Positions 1 through 7,579 of a stretch of 12,366 bases of DNA are shown one piece after another (the stretch's first letter is position 1; every line of letters starts with the position of its first letter). Position numbers and translations under genes: made by a program. Under the pieces are notes generated by a model. The model worked only from the letters and a program-made list of their open reading frames with translations. It ran no database searches and had not been told where the DNA came from. The DNA comes from Lindgomyces ingoldianus (Eukaryota > Ascomycota > Dothideomycetes > Pleosporales > Lindgomycetaceae), in the NCBI RefSeq assembly GCF_010093535.1, contig NW_022985168.1, forward strand, positions 685,224 through 697,589, given 5' to 3'.

Positions 1-96
1 TGAGTCCCCACGCACTCCCATATGCCTCTGAGTGGATTCATACCGCATTCGGACCCATTGTCTTGCCTGCGCCGTTACATCTGCCCCCCTTCTAGA

Positions 97-110
97 GCCT
101 CTTTAGAGGC
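97..110. repeat. Short perfect inverted repeat
   Basis: GCCTCT, TT, AGAGGC: a 6-bp perfect stem with a 2-nt loop at the compositional boundary. It could be the tip of an older element or chance; nothing ties it to a known terminus. Confidence 0.4.
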
Positions 111-211
111 GTTTTAAGTTATCTGCCTTTAGGCTGCCTACGCCCTAGCCTACAGCCTTTAAGTTAAGTTCTTTTTTTAGTTCTTTAGATTAAAAAAATG
201 CAAGTATTACA

Positions 212-216
212 CTTTA
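212..216. repeat. Target-site duplication, left copy (CTTTA)
   Basis: CTTTA directly precedes the TG of the left LTR and is repeated exactly after the CA of the right LTR (6757-6761). Five base pairs is the usual target duplication for copia-type integrases. It shows that the element moved as one unit and that its ends have not been rearranged. Confidence 0.92.
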
Positions 217-258
217 TGTCCGTACGCAGCAGCAGCGTCACAGTCTGGATACGAGCGA

Positions 259-308
259 TCGCGCACGAGCAGGATCACGTATCTATGTCACATGATGCTC
301 GTGCGCGA
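259..308. repeat. Inverted repeat (13-bp arms) in the LTR
   Basis: Arms 259-271 (TCGCGCACGAGCA) and 296-308 (TGCTCGTGCGCGA) are perfect reverse complements around a 24-nt spacer. The same structure lies at 6519-6568 in the 3' LTR with 12 of 13 pairs kept. The G267-C300 pair has become A6527-T6560 there, so both partners changed and pairing survived. It could be a protein-binding palindrome in U3 or an RNA hairpin; no function is known to me. Confidence 0.8.
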
Positions 309-328
309 ACCTCTGTGCGCGAACATCT
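301..328 (+). repeat. 14-bp tandem direct repeat in the LTR
   Basis: GTGCGCGAACCTCT followed at once by GTGCGCGAACATCT (one mismatch). The first copy overlaps the right arm of the inverted repeat. It is also present, partly mutated, at 6561-6588. It may be a tandem regulatory site of the LTR promoter (inference). Confidence 0.7.
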
Positions 329-496
329 AGATATCCCCCTTTTTCTCTGTATAGAGGAAAGACAAGAGCAATAGAACTAGAAACATGTTGCCCTTACCTT
401 ACCTACTTTATACGCTGTGCACACTGTACACTACTCTTACTCTTGCTACTTAAGTGCTTATACTATAAGCAGCTAGCTGTTAGAGCCTATTTAACA

Positions 497-531
497 CTAA
501 TTAGTAGTTAATTTAATTAACTATAAATTAG
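497..531 (+). repeat. AT-rich hairpin at the primer-binding-site position
   Basis: Starting at the base after the 5' LTR: CTAATT (497-502) pairs with AATTAG (526-531) and TAGTTAAT (505-512) with ATTAACTA (516-523). This gives 14 pairs, a symmetrical 2-nt interruption and a 3-nt loop. A tRNA primer-binding site is expected here but none is recognisable. Low complexity makes chance or mutation-driven convergence possible. Confidence 0.55.
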
Positions 532-536
532 TAAGA

Positions 537-660
537 GTAACAACAGAGTACCTACGCCTTATAAGGTACTTTGTTTTGTTACCTATCCCTTAGAAAAAGT
601 AACAGCAGAGTACCTACACTTTATAAGGTACTTTGTTTAGTTACCTATCCTTTAGGATAG
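537..660 (+). repeat. 62-bp subrepeat pair inside the leader
   Basis: 537-598 and 599-660 are related copies, each running from GTAACA(A/G)CAGAGTACCTAC to a TACCTATCC(C/T)TTAG end. A second pair occurs within the downstream 261-bp unit (about 798-859 and 860-921). The leader therefore has a nested structure: a 62-bp doublet plus a longer unique part, then the whole duplicated. Confidence 0.75.
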
Positions 661-1072
661 CAGATTAATCCTTTGCATTATACAGCAAGCTCTGCTACTG
701 TATAAAGTAAGAAGGAGATAGTGTAAGACGCACACTAAAGCCACTAAAGCTGCATGACCTAGCAGCTAGACAACAGCAGTACCCGCGCGATCTACTGCAC
801 AAGTGATTAACCCTACGCCCTATAAGGCACTTTATTTTATTACCTATCCCTTAGGAAGAGTGACAATAAAGCACTTACACCTTACAAGGTACTTTGTTTA
901 GTTACCTATCCCTTAGGATAGCAGATTAATCCTTTGCATCACACAGCAAGCCCTGCTACCATACAAAGTAAAGAGGAGATAGTGTAAGGCGCACACTAAA
1001 GCTATTAAAGCTGCACAACCTAGCAGCTAGACAACAGCAGTACCCGCGCGATCTACTAGAAAAGTAATTAAC
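551..1072 (+). repeat. 261-bp tandem duplication in the copia leader
   Basis: Unit 1 is 551-811 and unit 2 is 812-1072. The spacing is exactly 261 at both ends (CCTACGCC at 551/812, GATCTACT at 789/1050). Most differences are C/T or G/A, for example GGTACT versus GGCACT and CCATACAAAG versus TGTATAAAG-type changes. The repeat lies between the 5' LTR and the Gag frame, so it is most likely untranslated leader or U5-proximal sequence. Each unit carries a conserved GTACCCGCGCGATCTACT stretch at its end that has escaped mutation. Confidence 0.85.
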
Positions 1073-1090
1073 TATACTATTATAATAAAA

Positions 1091-2600
1091 TCCTATTAGC
1101 AACTAATAACTCTGTGTAATAATAAGAAGAATAAGGAATAATTCTTATTATACAAACAACTTATAAAGAACACAGGGATATTAGAGGCAACACTATAGAA
1201 CAAGACTAGCCTAGAGTACTAGAATAACAAGATTAACATGTTAGAGGCTCTAATAAGCCTGCAGACTTAATTATACACAGGTTACATAATTACTAATCTA
1301 CGCATAATAACTTAGAAAGGCGCTACCCTTCTAAGTGCGTATATAGAGGATTTTAAAGAATAGACACTATAAGACTTCTTAGCACTTAGCTGCGCGTTTA
1401 AAAGGGAGCTTATATAAGTGCTAAAGGATAAAAGAATTACACTATAGCTAGGCACTAAAGGTACCTAAGCCTAAAAGCTGTATAATATAGCATAAGAGAA
1501 GGCAATTGCACTAGAAAGGCTTTATACGCAACCTTTATTGCTATATAAGGCTCTGCACAGAAGCAGACTAAACACAATGCTGCTATTAACACTAAACATA
1601 CTAGCATTACCTGCTCCTACACCTTAGCTAGCACTACACTAATCACTGTACAAACAATACATGCCACCCTACCTAACGCCTGCTCCACACCCTCAATTGT
1701 ACACACCACCGCCTGCAGTAGTGTATGCACCACCAATACCACCTGCACAATCCATACCACATCACAGCCTGTACAAACTTCCACCCTAGAGGGAAACTAC
1801 TAAAGAAAAACTCCTAGCAGACAAGATTATATAATTTTAAAAAGCATAAAAAAAAAATAATAACTATATAAGTTAACTATACAACATTTTTATAAATAAA
1901 ATAAGAATTTTTATTAATCTATATTAATAGCTAGATATCTAGGAAACTTAGTACACAAACATCTTTCTAGATATCCTAGAAGGTTAGGTAAATATGTACT
2001 ATATGCACAACATAGGCCTTAGACATAACTAAAAGCATTTGTACAACACCTTAAGTAGTTACTTTAACACTAATGTAAACTATAGCTAGTACTAGACAGA
2101 CTAGACAACAATAACTTTTATATAATGCTAATAAAAGAACTCTAATAAAAGTTTATATAAAGCCTTTAAAACAATAATTAATAAGCTTATACTTATATAA
2201 AGGGCACTAAGAATAGAATTCTAAAAAAATGTTCTACTGCACACTGCTGTTGTATAAGCCTATTAAAGATAACTAAAACTAGAACATGCTATGTTTACTA
2301 TTAAGCTCTTATACAAAGCCTTATTTAGCAACTTACAGGCATTACTCTAAGTTACTATAGACTAAAGAGTAAACTAATACCTTTAGGAACTGCCTAATGC
2401 ATACTACACAAACTGCTAATATAACTTTGCATAATAAAAGTCTGCACAACAAGAAGAAAGCTTCCCTCTGCGTAGAAAAAAATAACATAAAAAATCTTTA
2501 TTTAGGTTTAGGCCATAATCTAGAGACAACTGCACACAGATAAAGAAGTGCTTTATCTGCTATAAGAAAGAATATTAGTTATTAAACTACTCTTATAATA
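1091..2600 (+). pseudogene. gag: Gag remnant of the copia element
   Basis: Gag is the structural capsid and RNA-packaging protein. In the frame starting at 1091 the sequence still reads like protein (charged and leucine-rich stretches around 1330-1560) but is broken by TAA/TAG codons. A proline-rich segment at 1650-1790 (PPP, PPIPPA) follows. Next comes a helical stretch at about 1815-2010 that resembles the gag-polypeptide domain of fungal copia elements. A CCHC zinc knuckle remnant starts at 2549 as CFIC; its later Cys and His codons now read Tyr (TAT/TAC), as expected from G-to-A and C-to-T changes. The true start codon could not be fixed; 1091 is simply where the frame becomes readable after the tandem repeat. 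It is fused in frame to the downstream protease and has no Trp codon. Confidence 0.75.
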
Positions 2601-3240
2601 ACTATACACAAGTAAAGAACTAGTATGTTACCTTATACAAAGATTTCTATAATAAGACCTTATTATATAAAGCTATTACCTTATACATCTAAGACTTTAA
2701 AGGTTACCCTAAGGAAAAAAATAATTTGCATAATGCAAAAAAAATAAAATAAAAGAGTAAGGATGCTAAAAAAGCTATTAACTACCTTACCTCTGCTACT
2801 TATCTACACTATGCAATAGGAGAGAACATCTACAGCATTAAACCTAAGAAATATGCTAAGCAGTTTATCCTTAATAACTAATACTATATAGTATACTAAG
2901 GCAAACTATAGAATATAGGCGTAGCAAAGATCTCTACTATTAGTAAGTTCTAACTTAAGGTGTACATATAAGAGAACCTATATATAGAAATTAATTAGAC
3001 ACTTAGCTAAATAAATATTAGCTTTAAAGGCTAGACACTAAAGAGATTAATTAGTACTATATAAATCTAGAACCTAATTAGTCTAGTTACATACTACATT
3101 CTAAAGACTCTAACACTATTTTTGCTATTACTAGCAGATGCTAACTAACTTAGGGCATACTTTAATAACATTTTAAATGTTATTATACATAAAGACAAAA
3201 CTACTATACCTATTATATAAAAATAAAAACACTTTTTTTT
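2600..3240 (+). pseudogene. Protease remnant of the copia element
   Basis: The retroviral-type aspartic protease would cut the Gag-Pol polyprotein. The active-site triad Asp-Thr/Ser-Gly is seen at 2912-2920 as Asn-Ile-Gly (AAT ATA GGC), followed by V-A-K-I-S-T, which fits the fungal copia pattern in which Ser-Thr follows the triad. Asp-to-Asn and Thr-to-Ile are one transition each. About 60 codons upstream is an acidic/lysine-rich linker. Downstream, a YFNNI stretch near 3150 and a histidine/phenylalanine segment near 3225 precede the integrase. Several TAA/TAG codons interrupt it and no protease activity is possible. Domain limits are approximate. Confidence 0.65.
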
Positions 3241-4370
3241 TAATATTAGTAAGAAAGAATCTATGTCTTTCTTTACTAAATTAGAACTCTACTGCCTCTA
3301 CTGCTAATTTAGACACCCCTGCATAGAAAGACTCTAGAAGATGCTAACTAGCGCTAGCTACAACATTAATGCTGCAGTGCTAGAAGAGATTAAGAAGTTC
3401 TACTACTTCTGCTAATTATATAACTAGGCCCTATAAAGATTTAAGTTTATAATTAAGAATAACACTTACTTTAACTATAAAGTTATTATTAATGTTATAT
3501 AAATTAATAATAAAAATGTTCTATATGTTATTAATGCAGACACATTATTTTAGGCTGCCACATTCCTAAAATCTATGTCCACACAAGATACCTAGAATGC
3601 ACTATGTAAATACTAGATTAACACTTATTAAGAACCCTTAGACTATATTATGCATAACCCTAGTATAAACTTTGCTTTAAAGGATTTTTAAGCTTGTGCA
3701 AAAATTATAGGAGCTATATGCAGGCAGATGCCTGTAGAAGCATATTAGGCAGTTAAAAAGGTTAAGCGCGCGCATGCACCTCTCTAACAAGCGTTTAACA
3801 TCTTAAAGACTAAGCTAGGTAACTGTACAGATAATAAGGCTATCCTGCAGATAGCAGTTAAAGCTCTAAACAACACAGCTAGCCTACACAGTCTAGTACC
3901 CACACTGCTAGTCTTTAAGGCATACCTAAGAATTAACCTAGACTTTCTGCTATTACTAGACATTATTACATAAGCAAGCGCTGTATAAAAGGTAATAAAG
4001 ATACTTTAAAAGGACTATGCAAAAGTAAATATTAATTATGTAATTAACACCTATAATAGCTTTATAACATATAAAGTTCTTAACTTCCCCCTTAGCTTAG
4101 AGATTATAGCATAGAGAGAGAAGAAAAGCTAGACTAGCCTATATAAGATTAAAAGCATTAAAAGAAAAGATGTTATTATTAAGAAAAAAAATAGCCTACT
4201 AAAGCTCTAATATATGCAGGTTAAACTATACTATAAAGAAAAAAAGAAAGATAACCTACTTATAATAAATAACCTAGATAAACTAATTCTTGTATAAAAG
4301 GATTTTTTAAAGAAGAGGAAAAAAGAACAGCCCTATAAGAATGTTATAAAGGTAGAACTAAAGCCTACTA
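3240..4370 (+). pseudogene. Integrase remnant of the copia element
   Basis: Integrase inserts the cDNA copy into the genome. The N-terminal HHCC zinc motif is visible at 3285-3420: the F-R-H-P pattern at 3308-3319 keeps one His, another reads Tyr, and one Cys of the Cys pair reads Tyr. The catalytic D, D-35-E residues read Asn (3491-3493), Asn (3656-3658) and Lys (3764-3766); the distance from the second to the third is exactly 36 codons, so the D-35-E spacing is intact. Downstream, AVKALNNTA (3854-3880) and LVPTLLVF match the post-core region typical of fungal copia integrases, and a basic tail follows to about 4370. Thirteen in-frame stops lie between about 3290 and 3790, all TAA or TAG. 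Confidence 0.88.
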
Positions 4371-4559
4371 TAAACTAAGCCCCTTAGAATAGCAATGCTG
4401 CACTAGTGTAAAAGGAAGATATAGATACTAGGAGAAGTAGAAAGTAAAGAAAACCTGCATAAAGTCTAGACTAGGTATTTCTAACCTAAAAGAAGAAAAA
4501 TAATTAGGCCTTATCTATTAAGCTTTGTATAAATAGTGTAATTACTACACCTAAAAAGC

Positions 4560-5360
4560 TATTTAAGAAATTAAACTATATAAAGATAGACACTCTAATT
4601 ACTAATAGCACTTTTAAAGTTATAGTGTATAACTTAATAAAGCATAAAGGTTAGATTTTTAACCTCTACTTTATATAAAAAGTAAAAGGCAAAATAACTT
4701 AACTATATAAGAAATCCTACTTAGTGTTTGCTAGCTACTTAGATAAAGAAAAAAGAAAAATCTTTACCTAGTTACTAACTATCTAGAGAATAAGCTAAAG
4801 ACTACTTCTAGCTATAGAAGTAAGCTTAAAAGCTACATATAAAATGCATTTTAAACTGTGTAATATTACATAAGCATACATCTAATTAATAAATAAGCTT
4901 ATGCGCACGCTGTACACAAAGCTACTAAAGAAGATGCGCTAGAGCTTTCTACTAAATATAATACTCTAGGTTGTACAACCTTTGTATAAAGCTACTAAAT
5001 TAGGACTGTATTAGTTTAAGACATATTATAACTACTATAAAAAAAAGCTGCGCATGCACATCTCTTTATATAACCTCTACTTCTTAATTACTAATAAAGG
5101 AGAGTACACTTTTAGTATTACTAGCTTATAGATAGATAACACTTTAAGCATTATAACAAAAAATTTTATGTAAAGAAAAAAGAAAAAACTATAAAAGGCA
5201 AAGTTTTATGTAAAAGGTAAGACTATTTTAGCAAAAAAGCAGCTTATTAAGTTTAATAGCAGAAAGATTAAACTTACATATAATATAGTAGTTCTTACTT
5301 AGAAGAGATAAGTAAGCTACTTTTATATAATTAACCTAAAGGATAAAGATGCTGCATAAT
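4560..5360 (+). pseudogene. Reverse transcriptase remnant (RVT_2 type) of the copia element
   Basis: Copies the element RNA into DNA. The first catalytic Asp lies in a C-N-I-T-Q/stop-A-Y context at 4859-4876 and reads Asn (4862-4864). A P-L-Y-K-A-T-K segment at 4979-4999 corresponds to the 'PLYG(I/V)PEAG' block of this family, and the Tyr-rich stretch to 5060 to the segment following it. The catalytic box at 5126-5146 reads L-stop-I-D-N-T-L: the first Asp of the pair remains (5135-5137), the second is Asn (5138-5140), and the stop stands where the family has Gln. A lysine-rich connection domain follows, with I-K-F-N near 5248. The frame is unchanged from integrase. It is non-functional through stops and loss of two of the three catalytic acids. 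Confidence 0.88.
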
Positions 5361-5369
5361 AATATGTTA

Positions 5370-6136
5370 AGTAACATGCAAGAGGGGCATACATTGCATC
5401 TATGTGTTAACTAAAGGCAGCATTTAACCTATCTATTACTGCATAAACTATAGACCCTTTGCATAATAATATTAACACACTTAACACATAAATCTAATAG
5501 TAGATAGATAATAGTAAGCGCAGTTTTACTTTTCTATTATTATAGCTTAATTATGCAAAGCTGTTTATCTTTATAGATAGATTATTTACTAATAATAAAG
5601 ACTTTAGCTTATAGCTAGGATTTTTAATTATATTAAGTAATAAAAACTATATAGAGTAAAGCAACTACTTTAAAATACTAGGCAACATTATACACTAGAA
5701 TTTTACTAAGTGTAAAAGAGTAACTAGAAGTGTCCTTGCTAGCAAACTATATAGAATAGTTAGAAGGTTTAATAATGCAATTACTTTTAGTATAACTTTA
5801 TAGTAAATTATATAAACGCTTAAACTGCTACTAATCTTAGTAGTAATCTGCATAGATTTAAGGTCTCTATATAATTACCTTATTAAGCTAGGCACTACTA
5901 GTAAAAAGTAACTTATAATTAACATTATGTTACTTTATAAATTATATAAGAAAAGGGAAATTACTAAGATTAAGTAAATTAATAGTAAAAACAACTTAGT
6001 AGATGCATATATAAAGAAAACACTAAACTAGGCTTTTTAATTACTAGTTCTAACTAACTGCCTCTCTGTCTAGATAGAAGCATCTGTGGACTAGCTAGAT
6101 CCTGTGCGCAAAGATGCCTTAGACTAACTAGACTAA
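5370..6136 (+). pseudogene. RNase H remnant and C-terminus of the copia polyprotein
   Basis: RNase H of the Ty1 type removes RNA from the RNA-DNA hybrid. A-R-G-A-Y-I-A-S at 5378-5401 is the conserved lead-in block. The first catalytic Asp survives at 5576-5578 (F-I-D). The K-C-K-R-V-T-R-S-V-L-A-S block at 5708-5743 is almost unmutated and is followed by Lys where the catalytic Glu belongs (5744-5746). The third acid, Asp at 5855-5857 (C-I-D), survives. The V-D-A segment near 6003 corresponds to the 'NPAD' end block. The frame then runs through a short tail to stops at 6125-6139; any of these could be the original stop. Confidence 0.85.
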
Positions 6137-6139
6137 TAA

Positions 6140-6476
6140 CGCCTTTATATAAGGCCTATTTCTTTTTATTTTGTTTTATTTTTTTTTATATTATATGTAA
6201 TTATCTTTCTTATTATAAGGATCTGTTACTGCTAGCACTGTACAAAAAGAGAAAAGAGCTAGGGGATTATACAGCAGGGCTTAGAAAGCAAAGGATAAAA
6301 AAAAGAAAAGCTATTTACATAGCACAACTAGCCTATCTTAACACATAGTATTACTAAGGCAAGTCTTAACAAATAAGGTAGAGTAAAGGTAGAATGTAAT
6401 TAGATAGACCTACACAGACAAAAGAGAGGTAACGCGTACAGAAGGCAACTCTTTAGACAAAAAGAAAAGTTGCTAG
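6140..6476 (+). other. 3' untranslated region and candidate polypurine tract of copia
   Basis: Between the end of the coding frame and the 3' LTR. It contains a T-rich run (6160-6190) and, close to the LTR, AAAAAGAAAAG at 6459-6469, the best candidate for the polypurine tract that primes plus-strand synthesis. It ends seven bases before the LTR rather than touching it, so this call is tentative. A second purine run lies near 6290-6312. Confidence 0.45.
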
Positions 6477-6756
6477 TGTCTGTACGCAGCAGCAGCGTTA
6501 CAGTCTGGATACAAGCGATCGCGCACAAGCAGGATCACGTATCTATGTTATATAATGCTTGTGCGCAAACCTCTGTGCGCGAACATTTAGATATCCCCCT
6601 TTTCCTCTGTATAGAGGAAAGACAAGAGTAATAGAACTAGAAACATGTTGCCCTTACCTTACCTACCTTGTACGCTGTGCACACTGTACACCACTCTTAC
6701 TCTTGCTACTTAAGTGCTTATACCATAAGCAGCTAGCTGTCGGAGCCTATTTAACA
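6477..6756 (+). repeat. 3' LTR of the copia element
   Basis: 280 bp, TGTCTG...TTAACA, collinear with 217-496 at an offset of 6260. Here it is the inner half (6477-6590) that carries the mutated bases (6481, 6499, 6513, 6527, 6549, 6551, 6554, 6560, 6567, 6587; also 6629). The outer half keeps C or G at 6604, 6667, 6670, 6692, 6724, 6741 and 6742. An 81-codon open frame at 6559-6804 covers part of this LTR and runs past it; it has no counterpart in known proteins that I recognise and is treated as chance. Confidence 0.95.
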
Positions 6757-6761
6757 CTTTA
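6757..6761. repeat. Target-site duplication, right copy (CTTTA)
   Basis: Exact match to 212-216, directly after the terminal CA of the 3' LTR. The pre-insertion site would have joined 1-216 to 6762 onward, both already AT-rich. Confidence 0.92.
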
Positions 6762-6891
6762 CATAATAAAAAATATAACTTTATATAAATATAGTCTAAT
6801 ATAGCTAGGGTATAGTTTACTAACGCGCGTGTAGGTCCTCTTATATTGTAAGAAAAAATTTTTAGTTTTTTAGGGCTATCTTAAGCTATAG

Positions 6892-7275
6892 GCAGCAGCC
6901 TAAAACATAAAAAGTAAAAAGGACAAAGAAGAGGCCTTTAAGGCTATTTTAAAGTTTGCTTAGAACCTAGCGTAAGTAGTGTAGGTTGTAAAGAGTTAGG
7001 AAGCTAGTTTTCCTACAGCTAGTGTTTAGGTGGCCTTATTCTACTAAAACACTAAGCTGCTCTGTTAAGTTTTAGCCTTAAAAGCTCTAGTGTTTAACTT
7101 TTAGGCAGACATTACAGCGCTTTTAGGTGGCTAAGGATAAGGCAGAGGGGGTTTAGAGGGAGTCTAAAGAGAAGAGAGGAGGGGAGAAAAGAGAGAAAGA
7201 AGAGCAGAGAAGAAGGAAAAGAAGAGTCTAGAGGTGTCTAACAGCTTGCTGTTAAACTTTCTAAGTAACATGTCT
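6892..7275 (+). pseudogene. Possible coding remnant, unrecognised
   Basis: In the frame starting at 6892 the sequence reads as Ala, Val, Leu, Lys and Glu-rich segments, for example KSKKDKEEAFKAILKFA and VLALKALVFNF. A basic/acidic tail rich in R, E and K is encoded by the purine tract, and the end is SNSLLNFLSNMS. Around a dozen TAA/TAG codons interrupt it. Most follow a pyrimidine and so could be mutated CAA/CAG codons under the context rule seen elsewhere. That pattern favours a real ancestral frame, but no motif was recognised, no start is visible, and the copia insertion or an older break may have removed its upstream part. It could be a Gag-like or transposase C-terminus; I cannot say which. 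Confidence 0.3.
7166..7226 (+). repeat. 61-nt homopurine tract with one interruption
   Basis: A and G only, apart from a single C at 7205, flanked by further purine-rich sequence (7141-7162). It contains no pyrimidine-C-purine site and is therefore largely immune to the mutation pattern around it, which may be why it stands out. It reads as charged residues in the + frame. As a polypurine tract it is on the wrong strand for the minus-strand gypsy element. Confidence 0.7.
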
Positions 7276-7330
7276 ATAAAGTTATAATAATATTATATAA
7301 AAATATAATTTAACTTCTTACTTTTATACT

Positions 7331-7570
7331 TTATTATCTACTAAGTAATCTATACTTTCTATACTAGCTTTTAAAAGCTTTAATCTACTTCTATAAAGCC
7401 CTTAGAGGTCCTAGCTAATTTAGATGCTTATTATAAAAGGCTTTTAATTTATAAGGGGAACTTATAAAATTTAAAGCTTTATACTAGACTAGATTAGAGT
7501 TATGTCTTACTTATTTTACCTAGTACTTAAGCATTTTCTAGTAAAGCTTACTAGTAAGTATTTCCTTTAC
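7331..7570 (-). pseudogene. Chromodomain and C-terminus of gypsy integrase
   Basis: Chromodomains steer chromovirus integration to modified histones. On the minus strand from about 7570: V-K-E-I-L, then L-K-Y-stop-V-K at about 7505-7530, Y-K-A-L-N-F at about 7470-7487 (the family has Trp-Tyr-x-Ala or Trp-Glu-Pro-Ala here), and P-Y-K-L followed by L-G-P-L-R-A-L at about 7393-7425. The last blocks match the common 'HKL..FH...P..PGPP' tail of fungal chromoviruses. Trp codons are now TAG or TAA. The frame ends at tandem stops at 7331-7336. Confidence 0.75.
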
Positions 7571-7579
7571 TTCTTACTT

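Larger units (their letters stand above)
1..216. other. Left flank: unmutated edge passing into mutated DNA
   Basis: No gene is visible. Bases 1-115 have ordinary composition and keep many TCA, CCA, TGA, TGG and CCG trinucleotides. From about 116 to 216 these disappear and the sequence becomes T/A-rich, as in the RIP-mutated interior. The change falls near 110-120, so an older mutated repeat probably begins there and the copia element inserted into it about 100 bp further in. A small GCCTCT-TT-AGAGGC hairpin lies at 97-110, almost on the boundary. Confidence 0.6.
217..496 (+). repeat. 5' LTR of the copia element
   Basis: 280 bp, beginning TGTCCG and ending TTAACA, paired with 6477-6756 without indels. 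The two copies differ at 18 positions, all transitions (about 6.4%). The outer part of this copy (217-330) keeps CpG-rich sequence, while the inner part carries the mutated base at 344, 407, 410, 432, 464, 481 and 482. It contains a 13-bp inverted repeat (259-271 with 296-308) and a 14-bp direct repeat (301-314, 315-328). A TTTATAC stretch near 407-412 could be a TATA-like element, but in the other copy it reads CTTGTAC, so it may be a mutation product. Confidence 0.95.
217..6756 (+). mobile_element. Ty1/copia-type LTR retrotransposon, full length, RIP-inactivated
   Basis: A 6,540-bp element bounded by 280-bp LTRs (TG...CA) and a 5-bp target duplication. Domain order on the + strand is Gag with a zinc-knuckle remnant, protease, integrase, reverse transcriptase, RNase H. 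Integrase before reverse transcriptase defines the copia order (Pseudoviridae-like). Recognisable remnants lie at 2549 (CFIC), 2912 (protease), 3491/3656/3764 (integrase), 4862 and 5135 (reverse transcriptase) and 5378-5857 (RNase H). All are in the same frame (codon starts congruent to 2 modulo 3), so no net indel has occurred. Inactivation is by transitions only: dozens of in-frame TAA/TAG codons and replaced catalytic residues. It cannot move by itself. The family resembles the copia polyproteins common in filamentous ascomycetes; this assignment rests on motif recall, not a search. Confidence 0.93.
6762..7330. other. Unassigned mutated region between the two elements
   Basis: Mutated like its neighbours, with two surviving TGG (near 7030 and 7127). 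It is not visibly related to either copia LTR or to the right part of the window. On the + strand, frame starting 6892, a protein-like stretch can be followed to about 7275 (see separate entry). On the minus strand it lies just downstream of the gypsy stop, where that element's 3' untranslated region and LTR should be, but no partner LTR was found to prove this. Confidence 0.5.

Noticed and set aside
407..412. TATA-like TTTATAC in the 5' LTR as promoter
   Set aside because: In the 3' LTR the same place reads CTTGTAC, so the TATA look is probably produced by mutation.
537..1072. CRISPR-like or regulatory repeat array
   Set aside because: The units are long, directly adjacent and nested, without unique spacers, and lie inside a eukaryotic retrotransposon leader.
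1081..6140. Many short AT-rich palindromes and TATA stretches inside both elements
   Set aside because: They are expected in DNA driven toward T and A; no conserved position or second copy supports a function.
6559..6804. 81-codon open frame on the + strand
   Set aside because: It starts inside the 3' LTR and crosses the LTR end and target duplication into the flank. The matching stretch of the 5' LTR has no comparable frame and the protein shows no motif. It is a chance frame in LTR sequence.
7166..7226. Homopurine tract as polypurine primer of the gypsy element
   Set aside because: It is purine-rich on the + strand, while the element runs on the minus strand, and it does not adjoin a detectable LTR.
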